From Neorhizobium galegae bv. orientalis str. HAMBI 540 (GTDB lineage Bacteria; Pseudomonadota; Alphaproteobacteria; Rhizobiales; Rhizobiaceae): 64,000 nucleotides of DNA. The notes beneath the pieces are model-generated. The model did no database searches, was not told the DNA's origin, and saw only the letters and a program-made list of their open reading frames with translations. Both the position numbers and the translations under genes were made by a program. Shown here piece after piece: positions 1-9,031 of this stretch; position 1 is the stretch's first letter, and every line of letters starts with the position of its first letter. The stretch covers positions 62,001-126,000 of the forward strand of contig NZ_HG938353.1 of assembly GCF_000731315.1 (NCBI RefSeq), written 5' to 3'.

Positions 1-353
1 CCGGTCTGGTTGATCAGCGCGACGATTTCCTTGTTGATCGAGCCGGCGAGAACCATTTCGACGATCTCGACCGTCTTCTGGTCGGTGACGCGCAGGCCGG
101 CTTCGAACTTGGATTCGATACCCATCTTCGTCAGCATGGCGCCGATCTGCGGGCCGCCGCCATGCACGACGATCGGATTGACGCCGGACTGCTTTAGAAG
201 CGCGATATCCGCCGCGAACGCCTTGCCGAGCTCGGTATCGCCCATGGCGTGACCGCCGTATTTCACGACGATCGTCTTGTTTTCGTAACGCTGCATATAA
301 GGCAGCGCCTGCGCCAGAAGCTTTGCCTGAAGTTCACTTTCGGAAGCCGTCAT
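1..353 (-). CDS. argB: Acetylglutamate kinase, N-terminal part (cut by window edge)
   Basis: This is the first ~117 codons of N-acetylglutamate kinase, which phosphorylates N-acetyl-L-glutamate in the second step of arginine synthesis. I read it by translating the complement from the ATG at 353. The amino-acid-kinase signature VKYGGHAMG lies near residue 29 and the substrate loop [10 protein letters not shown] near residue 62. The reading frame is open to base 1, so the C-terminal part lies outside the window. argD and argF occur 50 kb away, so the arginine genes are dispersed. In many rhizobia argB follows engB directly; here a fasciclin gene on the other strand lies between them. Confidence 0.93.
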   Translation of the reverse strand, partial: MTASESELQAKLLAQALPYMQRYENKTIVVKYGGHAMGDTELGKAFAADIALLKQSGVNPIVVHGGGPQIGAMLTKMGIESKFEAGLRVTDQKTVEIVEMVLAGSINKEIVALINQT

Positions 354-703
354 GGGATACCCCTGAATATTGAGTGTGGCCTTTTAGCGCATGTTTTTGA
401 CAGAGGAAATAATAAGTCCGGAGATTATCGCGCAATCGACGGAGCGGTGCAGGTCAATGGAGCACCACACGCCGGCACGAACGCAAGTTGGGGACATGTT
501 GGTCCCGTAAATTGGGGGCAATGCCGTAAATATAGGATAATAAAACCAAAGGTTTAATAGTTTATTTTCGGCTTTCTCATTGCCGCTGAAACTCTTCTTC
601 TCCGGCTCCCGTCTCTTGTGATGTCTCCGCAAAGTCGGGACGTCAGGCCTTGGGAGGCGCGCGTCCGCGCCGGGGCAACAAGATTCGTTGAGAGGAAGCC
701 ATC
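354..703. other. Divergent intergenic region between argB and the fasciclin gene
   Basis: This 350-base stretch separates two divergently transcribed genes and must hold both promoters. It is more AT-rich than its surroundings around 520-580. A short inverted repeat, AAACC-AAA-GGTTT, lies at 543-555. A ribosome-binding sequence (GAGAGGAAG) precedes the fasciclin ATG. I found no convincing -35/-10 pair, RNA gene or small coding sequence. Confidence 0.5.
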
Positions 704-1261
704 ATGTTGAAGACCGCATTCCGCACGCTCGCCATCGCGACCGTTATGTCCGCCACCACTGTCACCGCCTTCGCCGCCAACCCGAAGGTCGGCGGTGCTG
801 CCATGTATGAAAACAAGAACATCGTCGAAAACGCCGTGAATTCCAAGGACCACACGACGCTCGTCGCGGCCGTCAAGGCTGCTGGCCTCGTCGATACGCT
901 CCAGGGCAAGGGTCCGTTCACGGTCTTCGCGCCGACCAACGAAGCCTTCGCGGCACTGCCCAAGGGCACTGTTGAAACGCTGCTGAAGCCGGAAAACAAG
1001 GCTCAGCTCACCAAGGTGCTGACCTGCCATGTGGTCGCGATCAGCGCCATGTCCACCGCCATCGAGAAGATGATCAAGGACGACAAGGGCACGCATGACG
1101 TCAAGACCGTCGGCGGCTGCATCCTGAAAGCCAAGGAAAGCATGGGCAAGATCACGCTCACCGACGAAATGGGCGGCGTCTCCAATGTCACGATCGCCGA
1201 CGTCAAGCAATCGAACGGCGTCATCCACGTGGTCGACAAGGTTCTGCTGCCGAAAATGTAA
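704..1261 (+). CDS. Secreted fasciclin (FAS1) domain protein
   Basis: A 185-residue exported protein with one fasciclin (FAS1) domain. Residues 1-24 form a signal peptide ending near TAFA, so the mature protein should be periplasmic or extracellular. The FAS1 core is recognisable: a first conserved block around VAAVKAAGLVDTLQGKGPFT, then VFAPTNEAFAALP, and a C-terminal block ending NGVIHVVDKVLLP. FAS1 domains act in adhesion and surface attachment; single-domain bacterial versions have been linked to symbiosis, but no specific role is shown here. GAGAGGAAG supports the ATG at 704. Its stop codon lies inside a hairpin (1258-1289). Confidence 0.88.
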   Translation: MLKTAFRTLAIATVMSATTVTAFAANPKVGGAAMYENKNIVENAVNSKDHTTLVAAVKAAGLVDTLQGKGPFTVFAPTNEAFAALPKGTVETLLKPENKAQLTKVLTCHVVAISAMSTAIEKMIKDDKGTHDVKTVGGCILKAKESMGKITLTDEMGGVSNVTIADVKQSNGVIHVVDKVLLPKM

Positions 1262-1289
1262 AAGCCGGTTACGCGTTTGGGGCTTTTAC
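1258..1289 (+). terminator. Hairpin over the fasciclin stop codon
   Basis: The arms GTAAAAGCC (1258-1266) and GGCTTTTAC (1281-1289) pair perfectly over nine bases with a 14-base loop. The T-rich run lies inside the stem rather than after it. It probably ends fasciclin transcription before the convergent engB gene. Confidence 0.5.
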
Positions 1290-1346
1290 ATCAGTATCCG
1301 GTCGCCTCTCCTGGGGGTGGCCGGATCTGCCGTTTCAAGAACAGCG

Positions 1347-2039
1347 TCAGACCGGGCGGCCGACGGTTTCGGCAATCGCCTGGCGCAGTTCGTCTATCCC
1401 CTTGCCCTTTTCGGACGAAGTGGAGAGCACGAACGGGAAGGCGGCGGGATGCTTGCGGACCTTTTCCTGAGTCTCGGCCAGCAGCTTCACCACGGCTGGT
1501 TCCTTGATCTTGTCCGTCTTGGTCAGCACGATCTGGTAGGAGACGGCGGCCTTGTCGAGGAGGTCCAGGACTTCGTCGTCGTTCTTCTTGATGCCGTGGC
1601 GGCTGTCGATCAGCACATAGACGCGCTTCAGCGTCGCGCGGCCGCGCAGATAGTCGAAGACGAGCTTGGTCCAGGCGTCCACATTCTCTTTCGGGGCCTT
1701 CGCGTAGCCGTAACCCGGCATGTCGACCAGCGCCATGGGGGGCAGGTCGTCTCCGCCTCCGGAATAGCCGTCTGGCACGAAATAGTTGAGCTCCTGGGTT
1801 CGCCCGGGGGTATTGGAGGTGCGCGCCAAAGCCTTCTGGCCGACGAGCGCATTGATCAGCGACGACTTGCCGACGTTCGAGCGGCCGGCAAAGGCGACTT
1901 CCAGCGGGCCTTCCGGGGGTAGGAACTTCATCGAGGGCACGCCGCGGATGAAGATCCAGGGGCGGCCGAATAGCGGTTTGTCGTCCGTGCTCATGTCTGC
2001 GGGCATCGGTTCTGGTCGTCCTGTTTTGTCGAAGGGCAC
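1347..2039 (-). CDS. engB: Ribosome biogenesis GTP-binding protein YsxC/EngB
   Basis: A TrmE-Era-EngA-EngB-Septin class GTPase of 230 residues that acts in assembly of the large ribosomal subunit. G motifs are in order: G1 GRSNVGKSS (residues 52-60), G2 region [10 protein letters not shown]3 DMPGYGYA and G4 TKTD. The start at 2039 is GTG; an ATG at 2006 (MPADMSTDD) is an alternative, since the family core begins only near residue 30. It lies downstream of yidC in the same direction, but a terminator-like hairpin (2095-2124) lies between them, so it is either served by readthrough or has its own promoter. Confidence 0.93.
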   Translation of the reverse strand: MPFDKTGRPEPMPADMSTDDKPLFGRPWIFIRGVPSMKFLPPEGPLEVAFAGRSNVGKSSLINALVGQKALARTSNTPGRTQELNYFVPDGYSGGGDDLPPMALVDMPGYGYAKAPKENVDAWTKLVFDYLRGRATLKRVYVLIDSRHGIKKNDDEVLDLLDKAAVSYQIVLTKTDKIKEPAVVKLLAETQEKVRKHPAAFPFVLSTSSEKGKGIDELRQAIAETVGRPV

Positions 2040-2094
2040 GGCTTCAAGGTTTTGGCCGGCAATGTCAAGCTTTTGGGCTTTTCAGCCCTTTCCC

Positions 2095-2124
2095 TAAAAG
2101 AAAAACCCCGGACGAGCCGGGGTT
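2095..2124 (-). terminator. Intrinsic terminator after yidC
   Basis: On the minus strand AACCCCGG and CCGGGGTT (2104-2124) form an eight-pair stem with a five-base loop. It is followed by a T-rich run (2095-2103). It sits 23 bases after the yidC stop and upstream of engB, so it could reduce engB expression relative to yidC. Confidence 0.75.
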
Positions 2125-2146
2125 CTCATTCGCTTATCGGCAGGCG

Positions 2147-3955
2147 CTATTTTGTCGGCGCCGGTTTTCGTCGGAAGAGGCCCTTCAGATTGTCGAACAG
2201 CTCCACCTTCGCACCATGGCGCTTCATGATGATTGCCTGTTGCGTCACCGACAGCGTGTTGTTCCAGGCCCAGTAGATGACGAGACCTGCCGGGAAGGAC
2301 GACAGCATGAAGGTGAACACCAGCGGCATCCAGGTGAAGATCATTGCCTGGGTCGGATCCGGCGGCGTCGGGTTCATGCGCATCTGCAGGAACATGGTAA
2401 CGCCCATGACGAGCGGCCACACGCCGATCATCAAGGCATGCGGCACGTCGTAGGGCAGCAGGCCGAAGAGATTGAAAAGCGAGGTCGGGTCGGGGGCGGA
2501 CAGGTCCTGGATCCACCCGAAGAACGGCGCGTGCCGCATTTCGATGGTGACGTAGATGACCTTGTAGAGCGAAAAGAAGATCGGAATCTGCAGGACGACC
2601 GGCCAGCAGCCGGCGATCGGGTTGATCTTTTCTTCCTTGTAAAGCGCCATCGTCGCCTGTTGCAGGGCCATTCGGTCGTCGCCGAACTTGGCTTTCAGCT
2701 CTTCCATCTTCGGCTGCATGCGCTTCATGTTGGCCATCGAAGCGTATTGCTTGCTGGCCAGCGGGAAGAACAGCGTCTTGACGACGATGGTGGTAAGCAG
2801 GATCGCCACGCCGAAATTGCCCACGTGACGGAAGAAGAAGTCCATCAGTTGGAACATCGGCTTGGTGATGAAGTAGAACCATCCCCAGTCTATCAGGCGG
2901 TTGAACTGCGGAACGCCGAATTCCGTCTCGTAGCGCGAGACCAGCGGCACTTCCTTGGCGCCAGCGAAGACGAGGTTCTTGATCTCGGTCGACTGGCCCG
3001 GCTGAACCGTCAGGTCATCGCCCTTGTAGTCAGCCTGATAGCTCGCCTGACCGCCGGTGAAATGCGAGAAGCGCGCCACATAGGGCAGCGTCTGCGGTGG
3101 CACGATGGTGGCAGCCCAGTACTTGTCGGTGATCCCGAGCCAGCCGGTCTTGGCCTTCTCGTTGGTGTACTGCTCTTTTTCGATATTGGCGTAGGTATGC
3201 TCGTTGAGGCTGCCGCTCTCGCCCATCACACCGATGAAGCCTTCGTGGATGACCCAGACGGCAGGCGTAGCCGGCTTGTTGTTGCGGATGACGCGGCCAT
3301 AAGGCGTCAGCGTCACCGGGGCGGCGGTCTTGTTGTCGATCTTGTCGGCAACGGTCAGCATGTAATGGTCGTCGACCGAGACGGTGCGCGTGAAGGTGAC
3401 GCCCTTCTCGTTGGTGAAGGTCAGCGTCACCGGGGTCTGCTGTGTCAGCTTGCCGCCGCTTGCGAGCGTCCACTGCGTGCCGGTACCGGGAGCCGTGCCG
3501 ATCGTTTCATTCGGGATATACCCGACTTCCGTGAAATAGCCATCCGTCGTGTCGGATGGCGAGAACAGCGTGATGATCGGGCTCTTTTCGTCGACGGTTT
3601 CACGATATTCACGCAGCTTGAGGTCGTCGAAACGGGCGCCGGTCAGGTTGATGGAGCCGATCAGAGCAGGCGTCTCGATCTGTACGCGTTGCGACCGGGC
3701 CAGCGCCTGATCGCGGGAGAGTGCTGCAGTTGCCGGGTTCGCGCCAGGCAGGTTCCCCAGTACGCCGGAACCACTCTGAGCGCCGGGGCTTTCCGGCGAA
3801 ACAGGCTGGGCGCTCTCGCCCTGAAGCGCACGGCTGGCTTCTTCGGCGCGCCGCTGGGCTTCCATCCTCGGGTTCATATAGAGGAACTGCCAGGCAAGAA
3901 CGATCAGCACCGAGAGCGCGATCGCGATGAAGTAATTGCGGTTCTTTTCCATCAT
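2147..3955 (-). CDS. yidC: Membrane protein insertase YidC
   Basis: This insertase folds and inserts inner-membrane proteins, alone or with SecYEG. The 602 residues show the Gram-negative layout. TM1 is at about residues 7-24 (starting [16 protein letters not shown]). A large periplasmic P1 domain runs to about residue 350. The conserved C-terminal transmembrane bundle begins at [13 protein letters not shown] and includes [32 protein letters not shown] and the final [13 protein letters not shown]. Its ATG overlaps the rnpA stop (ATGA), showing translational coupling in the rpmH-rnpA-yidC operon. The small yidD gene often found here in other bacteria is absent. Confidence 0.97.
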   Translation of the reverse strand: MMEKNRNYFIAIALSVLIVLAWQFLYMNPRMEAQRRAEEASRALQGESAQPVSPESPGAQSGSGVLGNLPGANPATAALSRDQALARSQRVQIETPALIGSINLTGARFDDLKLREYRETVDEKSPIITLFSPSDTTDGYFTEVGYIPNETIGTAPGTGTQWTLASGGKLTQQTPVTLTFTNEKGVTFTRTVSVDDHYMLTVADKIDNKTAAPVTLTPYGRVIRNNKPATPAVWVIHEGFIGVMGESGSLNEHTYANIEKEQYTNEKAKTGWLGITDKYWAATIVPPQTLPYVARFSHFTGGQASYQADYKGDDLTVQPGQSTEIKNLVFAGAKEVPLVSRYETEFGVPQFNRLIDWGWFYFITKPMFQLMDFFFRHVGNFGVAILLTTIVVKTLFFPLASKQYASMANMKRMQPKMEELKAKFGDDRMALQQATMALYKEEKINPIAGCWPVVLQIPIFFSLYKVIYVTIEMRHAPFFGWIQDLSAPDPTSLFNLFGLLPYDVPHALMIGVWPLVMGVTMFLQMRMNPTPPDPTQAMIFTWMPLVFTFMLSSFPAGLVIYWAWNNTLSVTQQAIIMKRHGAKVELFDNLKGLFRRKPAPTK

Positions 3956-4344
3956 GCTTTCCTGGAACGGGTCTCCTCGGACCGCTTTGGTCTCGGCTTG
4001 CTTTCGATACGCTCGATAAGCTGAGCCGTCATATCCGCAAAGGGGGCCTTAAGCACCTCCCGCCGCGCGACAATCACATAGTCGTGTCCGTTCTTCATTG
4101 CAAATCCGGCAGATTGCCTCACCACCTCGCGGAGGCGGCGGCGCATGCGGTTGCGTTCGACCGCGTTGCCATGTTTCTTGGTAACGGTGAAACCGACGCG
4201 CGGCGCTTCGTCCGGCTGGTTCCGATCAAGGACTTCCAGAAGGAAGTTCCGGCCCCGGCGGGCTTCGCCTTCCCGGACGGCAAGGAACTGCGGCCGGCTT
4301 TTAAGCCGCCCGACAGTTTTCTCGTTCTTTGTCTCAGTCGTCAT
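3952..4344 (-). CDS. rnpA: Ribonuclease P protein component
   Basis: The protein subunit of RNase P, which helps the catalytic RNA process the 5' ends of tRNAs. It has 130 residues, slightly longer than the usual 110-125. The family RNR-type motif is present as [15 protein letters not shown] around residues 63-77, and the N-terminal block [14 protein letters not shown] is typical. It starts 28 bases after rpmH and overlaps yidC by four bases, the standard operon order. The C-terminal tail ([17 protein letters not shown]) is charged and probably disordered. Confidence 0.94.
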   Translation of the reverse strand: MTTETKNEKTVGRLKSRPQFLAVREGEARRGRNFLLEVLDRNQPDEAPRVGFTVTKKHGNAVERNRMRRRLREVVRQSAGFAMKNGHDYVIVARREVLKAPFADMTAQLIERIESKPRPKRSEETRSRKA

Positions 4345-4372
4345 CGCCCGGTCGTCTCGGGCATCTCAGGCC

Positions 4373-4507
4373 TTAGGCCGAGAGACGCTTGCGGCCACGG
4401 GCGCGACGTGCGGAGAGAACCAGACGACCACCTTTGGTGGCCATACGGGTGCGGAATCCGTGGCGGCGCTTGCGAACAAGCTTGGACGGTTGATAGGTAC
4501 GCTTCAT
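4373..4507 (-). CDS. rpmH: 50S ribosomal protein L34
   Basis: A 44-residue ribosomal protein found by direct translation of the complement. It begins [18 protein letters not shown] and ends GRKRLSA, almost entirely basic as expected for L34. It heads the rpmH-rnpA-yidC operon; the upstream region from 4508 must contain its promoter. In many bacteria rpmH lies near dnaA and oriC, but no dnaA gene or origin was seen here. Confidence 0.97.
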   Translation of the reverse strand: MKRTYQPSKLVRKRRHGFRTRMATKGGRLVLSARRARGRKRLSA

Positions 4508-4996
4508 TTATTTTAATACCGCGGTGTGCGGCCCTTCTTGGAGTTTGCCGTCATCACGACGGCAAGAGCGCTTCGGAAAAACGATCTGCGCAGGCGGCCG
4601 CATGCGTGCAAGCCCGCCGGAGCTGAACGTGGGCGGCTTATAAGAGGACTCCGCCGGAAAAGTCAATCGCTGCCGGGCTTTTTTGCTCGTAAGCCGAGAG
4701 CCGGTTGATCTTCTATCAAAGCGCCCCGCTGCGACATTGCAGTGCGGCTGCGCTAATATTTCCCCCATGAATTGAGGGGTAAGAAATATAAGATGTGAGG
4801 CATCTTCCCTATCAAACGTCAAATCTCTCAACCGTTGAGAGCGCCGGGAGAAATCATGCCCTCCAAGGCTGCGCAGATACCTTTTTCTCTAAGCGTTTCT
4901 TTAATTTCTAAAGGCTAATTTTAGCATTGAATGGAAGAGAAGCTGGTTACGAGCCAGCCCTTCCTCACACGATAAGTCGCGTTGGAAGGGAAAGAA
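4508..4996. other. Divergent intergenic region between rpmH and the chemoreceptor gene
   Basis: This 489-base gap holds the rpmH promoter on the minus strand and the chemoreceptor promoter and leader on the plus strand. A perfect palindrome, CTCTCAAC-C-GTTGAGAG, lies at 4825-4841 and could be an operator. The last 65 bases before the ATG contain alternative hairpins described separately. No small gene was recognised. Confidence 0.5.
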
Positions 4997-4999
4997 ATG
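4933..4999 (+). promoter_or_regulatory. Chemoreceptor mRNA leader with alternative hairpins around the ribosome-binding site
   Basis: The strong Shine-Dalgarno sequence GGAAGGG (4984-4990) is the exact reverse complement of CCCTTCC at 4958-4964. The same CCCTTCC can instead be held in an upstream hairpin, where GGAAG (4933-4937) pairs with CTTCC (4960-4964) around an inner GCTGG/CCAGC stem (4942-4957). The two pairings are mutually exclusive, so the leader could switch translation on and off. This is inference from base complementarity only. Confidence 0.4.
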
Positions 5000-7024
5000 A
5001 GAATTCGAGGGAAAATCAACCTCCTCGTCGGTCTGATGAGCCTCGTGGCCTGCTTTATTGGCGGAATGGCGCTGTTTGCCATGGCGGAATATCGGCAGAT
5101 GATGGTTCAATATGAACTGGCCGCAGACCGCGCCCACAAGGGCGAGCACCTTAACCGGCTCGTCACGGCCGTCGTGATGGACTCCCGAGGCGTCTACATG
5201 TCGAAGGACATCAAGGAGGGCGGAAAATTCGGCGACGGTATCCTCGGTTACCTGGATGAGATGGGCAAGCTTCTCAAGGATTGGGACAAGATCGTCCCTG
5301 CCGATGAACGCGTCGCATTCGACAAACTGCTCGCTCGTTCCAAGGAGTTCACCGGCTTTCGGACCGAGACAGCCCGCCTTGGTCGGGAGGTGAGCCCGGC
5401 TGCGGCCAACGAGCAGGGCAATAACGACGCCAACCGAAACAACCGTAAAGCTTACCAGGTCGAGATCGATGCGATCGTCGCCACCGACAAGGCCGTTCTC
5501 GCCGCCGTTAATGAAGAACTCAACAACTTCACGCAGACCCTTTTTATACTCGTCTCCGCAGTTACCCTGGCAGGCGTAGCCACCGGTGCCGGTTTTGGCC
5601 TTTACCTGGGACGCCGCCAACTCAGCCATCCGATCACGGATCTGACCCGGTCCATGAAACACATTGCTGCCGGCGAATTCGATACGGTCGTCGGCGGGGC
5701 GGATCGCGCCGACGAGATTGGCGATATGGCCGCCGCGATCGAGATCTTCCGCAAGAACGGCATCGAGGTCGCGCGCATGAATGCGTCCGAAGCGACCATG
5801 CGCGGCAAGAGCGACGATCTGCAGGCGCGCATGGCGGCCGTCGTCGCGGCCGCCGCGGACGGAGATTTCACCCGTCGTATTGACAAGCAATGGGGCGAGG
5901 AGAGCCTCGACCGTTTCGCCCGTGACGTCGACATGCTCGTTGAGAGCGTCGATGCCGGGGTGTCCGAAACCCGGCGCGTCGTAAAAAGCCTTGCCGACGG
6001 CGACCTCACCGACAGCATGCGGGGCACGTTCAAGGGTGCATTTGCCGAGCTGCAGCACAATGTCAACGGCACCATGGATACGCTGCGTGGCACGATGCGC
6101 AATGTCCGCACCGCCACGGGCTCTATCAACGGGAGCGCCGCCGAGCTGAGCCGGGCGACCAACGATCTGTCTCGCCGCACCGAACAGCAGGCCGCCGCGC
6201 TGGAGGAAACTTCAGCCGCGCTCGCGCAGATCACCGCCGTCGTCAAGAGTTCGACCGAGCGGGCACACGAGGCAACCGTCATGGTCGGCGAGGCCAAGCA
6301 GAGCGCGGTCCAGTCGGGCGAGGTGGTGCGCAGTGCCGTCGACGCTATGGGCCGCATCGAGCAGGCCTCCCGCGAGATCGCGCAGATCACCAACGTCATC
6401 GACGAGATCGCCTTCCAGACCAATCTTCTGGCTCTGAACGCCGGCGTCGAGGCAGCCCGCGCAGGCGAAGCCGGCAAAGGTTTTGCCGTTGTTGCCCAGG
6501 AGGTTCGCGAACTCGCCCAGCGCTCGGCAAGTGCCGCAAAGGACATCAAGGCGCTGATCAGCAAATCCGGCGAGGAAGTCGCCGGAGGCGTGATGCTGGT
6601 CCAGAAGACCGGCGAAGCGCTGTCGGAAATCGAAACCCGCGTTTTGAGCATCAACGACCATATCCACTCGATCGCCGTCGCCTCCCGCGAGCAGGCGACC
6701 GGGCTCGGTGAGGTCAGCAGCGCCGTCAACCAGATGGACCAGGTGACCCAGCAGAACGCCGCCATGGTCGAAGAGACGTCGGCCGCGACCCAGACCCTTT
6801 CTTCCGAGGCCGACAGTCTGTTTGCGCTGGTCTCCAATTTCGACATCGGCCAGGAGAGCGAGCGCGTCGCCGAACCGGTCAGGGCCCCGCGGCCCGTCGC
6901 GGCGGCTGCGGTTCATCGGCCGCGCGTTTCTCCGGTGAAGGCGATGACTGGCGCACTCTCGCGGGCTTTCGGCGGAACGGCCACCGCAACGGCAGCCGTT
7001 GCCGGGGATTGGGAAGAATTCTGA
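4997..7024 (+). CDS. Methyl-accepting chemotaxis protein with CheR-docking pentapeptide
   Basis: A transmembrane chemoreceptor of 675 residues. TM1 is at about residues 8-28, followed by a periplasmic four-helix-type sensor region, TM2 at about 181-205, a HAMP domain and a second HAMP-like segment ([20 protein letters not shown]). The cytoplasmic signalling hairpin has its tip at about 467-500 ([20 protein letters not shown]). The final residues DWEEF match the xWxxF pentapeptide that tethers CheR/CheB. I chose the ATG at 4997 because GGAAGGG lies just upstream; an in-frame TTG at 4982 is less likely. No chemotaxis operon is adjacent, and the ligand is unknown. Confidence 0.95.
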   Translation: MRIRGKINLLVGLMSLVACFIGGMALFAMAEYRQMMVQYELAADRAHKGEHLNRLVTAVVMDSRGVYMSKDIKEGGKFGDGILGYLDEMGKLLKDWDKIVPADERVAFDKLLARSKEFTGFRTETARLGREVSPAAANEQGNNDANRNNRKAYQVEIDAIVATDKAVLAAVNEELNNFTQTLFILVSAVTLAGVATGAGFGLYLGRRQLSHPITDLTRSMKHIAAGEFDTVVGGADRADEIGDMAAAIEIFRKNGIEVARMNASEATMRGKSDDLQARMAAVVAAAADGDFTRRIDKQWGEESLDRFARDVDMLVESVDAGVSETRRVVKSLADGDLTDSMRGTFKGAFAELQHNVNGTMDTLRGTMRNVRTATGSINGSAAELSRATNDLSRRTEQQAAALEETSAALAQITAVVKSSTERAHEATVMVGEAKQSAVQSGEVVRSAVDAMGRIEQASREIAQITNVIDEIAFQTNLLALNAGVEAARAGEAGKGFAVVAQEVRELAQRSASAAKDIKALISKSGEEVAGGVMLVQKTGEALSEIETRVLSINDHIHSIAVASREQATGLGEVSSAVNQMDQVTQQNAAMVEETSAATQTLSSEADSLFALVSNFDIGQESERVAEPVRAPRPVAAAAVHRPRVSPVKAMTGALSRAFGGTATATAAVAGDWEEF

Positions 7025-7052
7025 TCCAGTTTCACCTAGCAACCGAATAAGG

Positions 7053-7087
7053 AAGCGGAGATGGGCAACCCTCTCCGCTTTCTCTTT
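7053..7087 (+). terminator. Intrinsic terminator after the chemoreceptor gene
   Basis: AAGCGGAGA (7053-7061) pairs with TCTCCGCTT (7072-7080) around a ten-base loop, followed by the T-rich run TCTCTTTT. It ends the chemoreceptor transcript about 30 bases after the stop. Confidence 0.85.
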
Positions 7088-7185
7088 TGCACTGCGGCAA
7101 AGGGGCTGGTAAAAAACCGCTGAAGCCCTAGAATGGCTGATCATCCCTGTGCCTGCTCCGATCCGGCGGGTCCAGTATTTCGGAA

Positions 7186-8694
7186 ATGGAGATCCGCATG
7201 GACGACGAGGTTCATACCTCGGGGCGCTCGGGGTCCTCGCCGGAAGGCGCAGGTCCGGAAACGATGCCGCGTCTTTTCCGCGGCCTTTCCGGCAGGCTTT
7301 TGTGGCTCACCGTCATTTTCGTGATGATGGCCGAAGTGCTGATCTTCGTCCCCTCCGTCGCAACCATGCGGATGAACTGGCTGCGTGATCGTCTGGATAC
7401 CGCCGCCGCCGCCGGCATCGTCATCGACGGACTGCAGCCCGCCGAGCTTCCCCGCGCCGTGCAGGACGACACGCTGCTCGCGACCGGCACGAAGGTGATC
7501 GCGCTGCGCAAGGACGGCACCTCGCGGCTGCTGGCTGCCACGGACACGCAGCCCCAGATCGATCAGGTGTTCGATCTCGCCAACACCCCGTTGGTCTCCG
7601 CAATGTGCGATGCAGTCGACACGCTCGTCTTCGGCGGTCGCCGGGTCATGCGCGTCTATGGTCCGATCGGCGACAGCGACATGATCATCGAACTGGTCAT
7701 GACCGATGACGCCCTGCGCAAGGACATGCTGAAATATTCGAAGACGATGTTTCTGCTGTCGCTATTGATCTCCCTGATCACCGCGGTGCTGATCTTCCTC
7801 GCCATCAACCGCATGATGATCATGCCGATCCGGCGGCTCACCCATAGCATGCAGCTTTTCTCGGAACAGCCGGACGATCCCGCCCGCGTCTTTAGCGCCG
7901 ATCGCTCCCGGGGCGAACTTGCCGTCGCAGGCCGTCACCTCACCGCCATGCAGGCGCAATTGCAGCGCATCCTGAAACAGCAGAAGAACCTAGCCGATCT
8001 TGGCCTCGCCGTGTCCAAGATCAACCATGATATGCGCAACATCCTGGCATCGGCGCAGCTGATGTCGGACCGCCTGACGGACGTCGACGATCCGATGGTG
8101 AGGAGTTTCGCCCCTAAACTGTTGCGCACCATAGACCGGGCGGTAGGTTATACGAGCGAAGTCCTGGCCTATGGGCAGGCCTCCGAAGCAGCACCCCGCC
8201 GCCGCCGCATCCGCTTTGCCGCGTTGGCCCAGGACGTGCGCGACATGCTGGCGATCGATCCGGAAATAGGCATCGAGTTCCTGGACCAGATCGCCGCTGA
8301 TCTGGAGGTGGATTGCGATAGCGAGCAGATTTTCCGCGTCATCCATAATCTCTGCCGGAACGCCGTCCAGGCGCTGGTGAATTTCGATCCGCAGGATGCG
8401 TCCATGGTTCGCCGGGTAACGGTCTCCGCGCACCGGGTGGGCAGCGTCGTCAGCATTACCATTGACGACACCGGCCCGGGCATGCCGCGAAAGGCCCGCG
8501 AGAACCTGTTTTCTGCGTTCCGCGGTTCGGCGCGGTCGGGCGGCACAGGCCTTGGCCTGGTTATCGCCCGCGAGCTTGTCCTGGCCCATGGCGGCACGAT
8601 CGCGCTTGTCGAAAAACCAGGACCCGGCACGCAGTTCAGGATAGAAATTCCCGATCGTCCGGTGTCGCTGGAGGACTACCGGGTTCGGGCCTGA
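7186..8694 (+). CDS. Membrane sensor histidine kinase (orphan)
   Basis: A 502-residue HisKA/HATPase_c sensor kinase. TM1 is near residues 42-60, with a periplasmic sensing region to about 185 and TM2 near 187-208 (FLLSLLISLITAVLIFLAI), followed by a HAMP-like linker. The phosphoacceptor His is H281 in INHDMRN. The ATP-binding domain shows N-box NLCRNAVQA, G1 DDTGPGMP and G2 GTGLGLVIARE. No response regulator is adjacent, so its partner must be encoded elsewhere. A second in-frame ATG (residue 5) is also possible as start. Signal and target are unknown. Confidence 0.9.
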   Translation: MEIRMDDEVHTSGRSGSSPEGAGPETMPRLFRGLSGRLLWLTVIFVMMAEVLIFVPSVATMRMNWLRDRLDTAAAAGIVIDGLQPAELPRAVQDDTLLATGTKVIALRKDGTSRLLAATDTQPQIDQVFDLANTPLVSAMCDAVDTLVFGGRRVMRVYGPIGDSDMIIELVMTDDALRKDMLKYSKTMFLLSLLISLITAVLIFLAINRMMIMPIRRLTHSMQLFSEQPDDPARVFSADRSRGELAVAGRHLTAMQAQLQRILKQQKNLADLGLAVSKINHDMRNILASAQLMSDRLTDVDDPMVRSFAPKLLRTIDRAVGYTSEVLAYGQASEAAPRRRRIRFAALAQDVRDMLAIDPEIGIEFLDQIAADLEVDCDSEQIFRVIHNLCRNAVQALVNFDPQDASMVRRVTVSAHRVGSVVSITIDDTGPGMPRKARENLFSAFRGSARSGGTGLGLVIARELVLAHGGTIALVEKPGPGTQFRIEIPDRPVSLEDYRVRA

Positions 8695-8832
8695 TGCAAA
8701 TAAATGTTGCTTCTCAACGGTTTGAGCGAGAAGTGACAGCAAAATGACGTTGCCTGCGGTAAAATCGCTTGCAATCGGAATGCGGACGTTTTAGAGGATC
8801 GCCACGCAAGCGGTCACGCACTGCTTGCAGCC

Positions 8833-8909
8833 GCACCCGTAGCTCAGCTGGATAGAGCACCAGACTACGAATCTGGGGGTCGGGCGTTCGAATCGCTCCG
8901 GGTGCGCCA
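8833..8909 (+). tRNA. tRNA-Arg (anticodon ACG)
   Basis: A complete 77-base cloverleaf. The acceptor arms GCACCCG (8833-8839) and CGGGTGC (8899-8905) pair fully. The D arm is GCTC/GAGC, and the anticodon stem CCAGA/TCTGG encloses the loop CTACGAA with anticodon ACG. The TTCGAAT loop is intact and the CCA end is encoded (8907-8909). No duplicated 3' end was found downstream that would show an integrated element. Confidence 0.97.
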
Positions 8910-9031
8910 TATTTTTTCGCTAGACGACGCTACAGGCGTCCTTTCATGGTCTGGCGGCCCGAAGCAATCTTCCTCAAAGTATTGAACCGGCGACCATGTT
9001 TCGCGGCTTTCGATCGCAGTCATGCAATGCC

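Noticed and set aside
2216..4024. 602-codon open frame antisense to yidC
   Set aside because: Arg/His/Gln-rich composition without domains; a shadow of yidC and rnpA.
4825..4841. Palindrome CTCTCAAC-C-GTTGAGAG as a terminator
   Set aside because: No T run follows on either strand; it is kept only as a possible operator within the gap description.
5602..6846. 414-codon Ser/Ala-rich open frame antisense to the chemoreceptor
   Set aside because: Low-complexity shadow of the receptor's signalling domain.
8833..9031. tRNA-Arg as a possible integration site of a mobile element
   Set aside because: No duplicated tRNA 3' end, integrase gene or composition change was found downstream.
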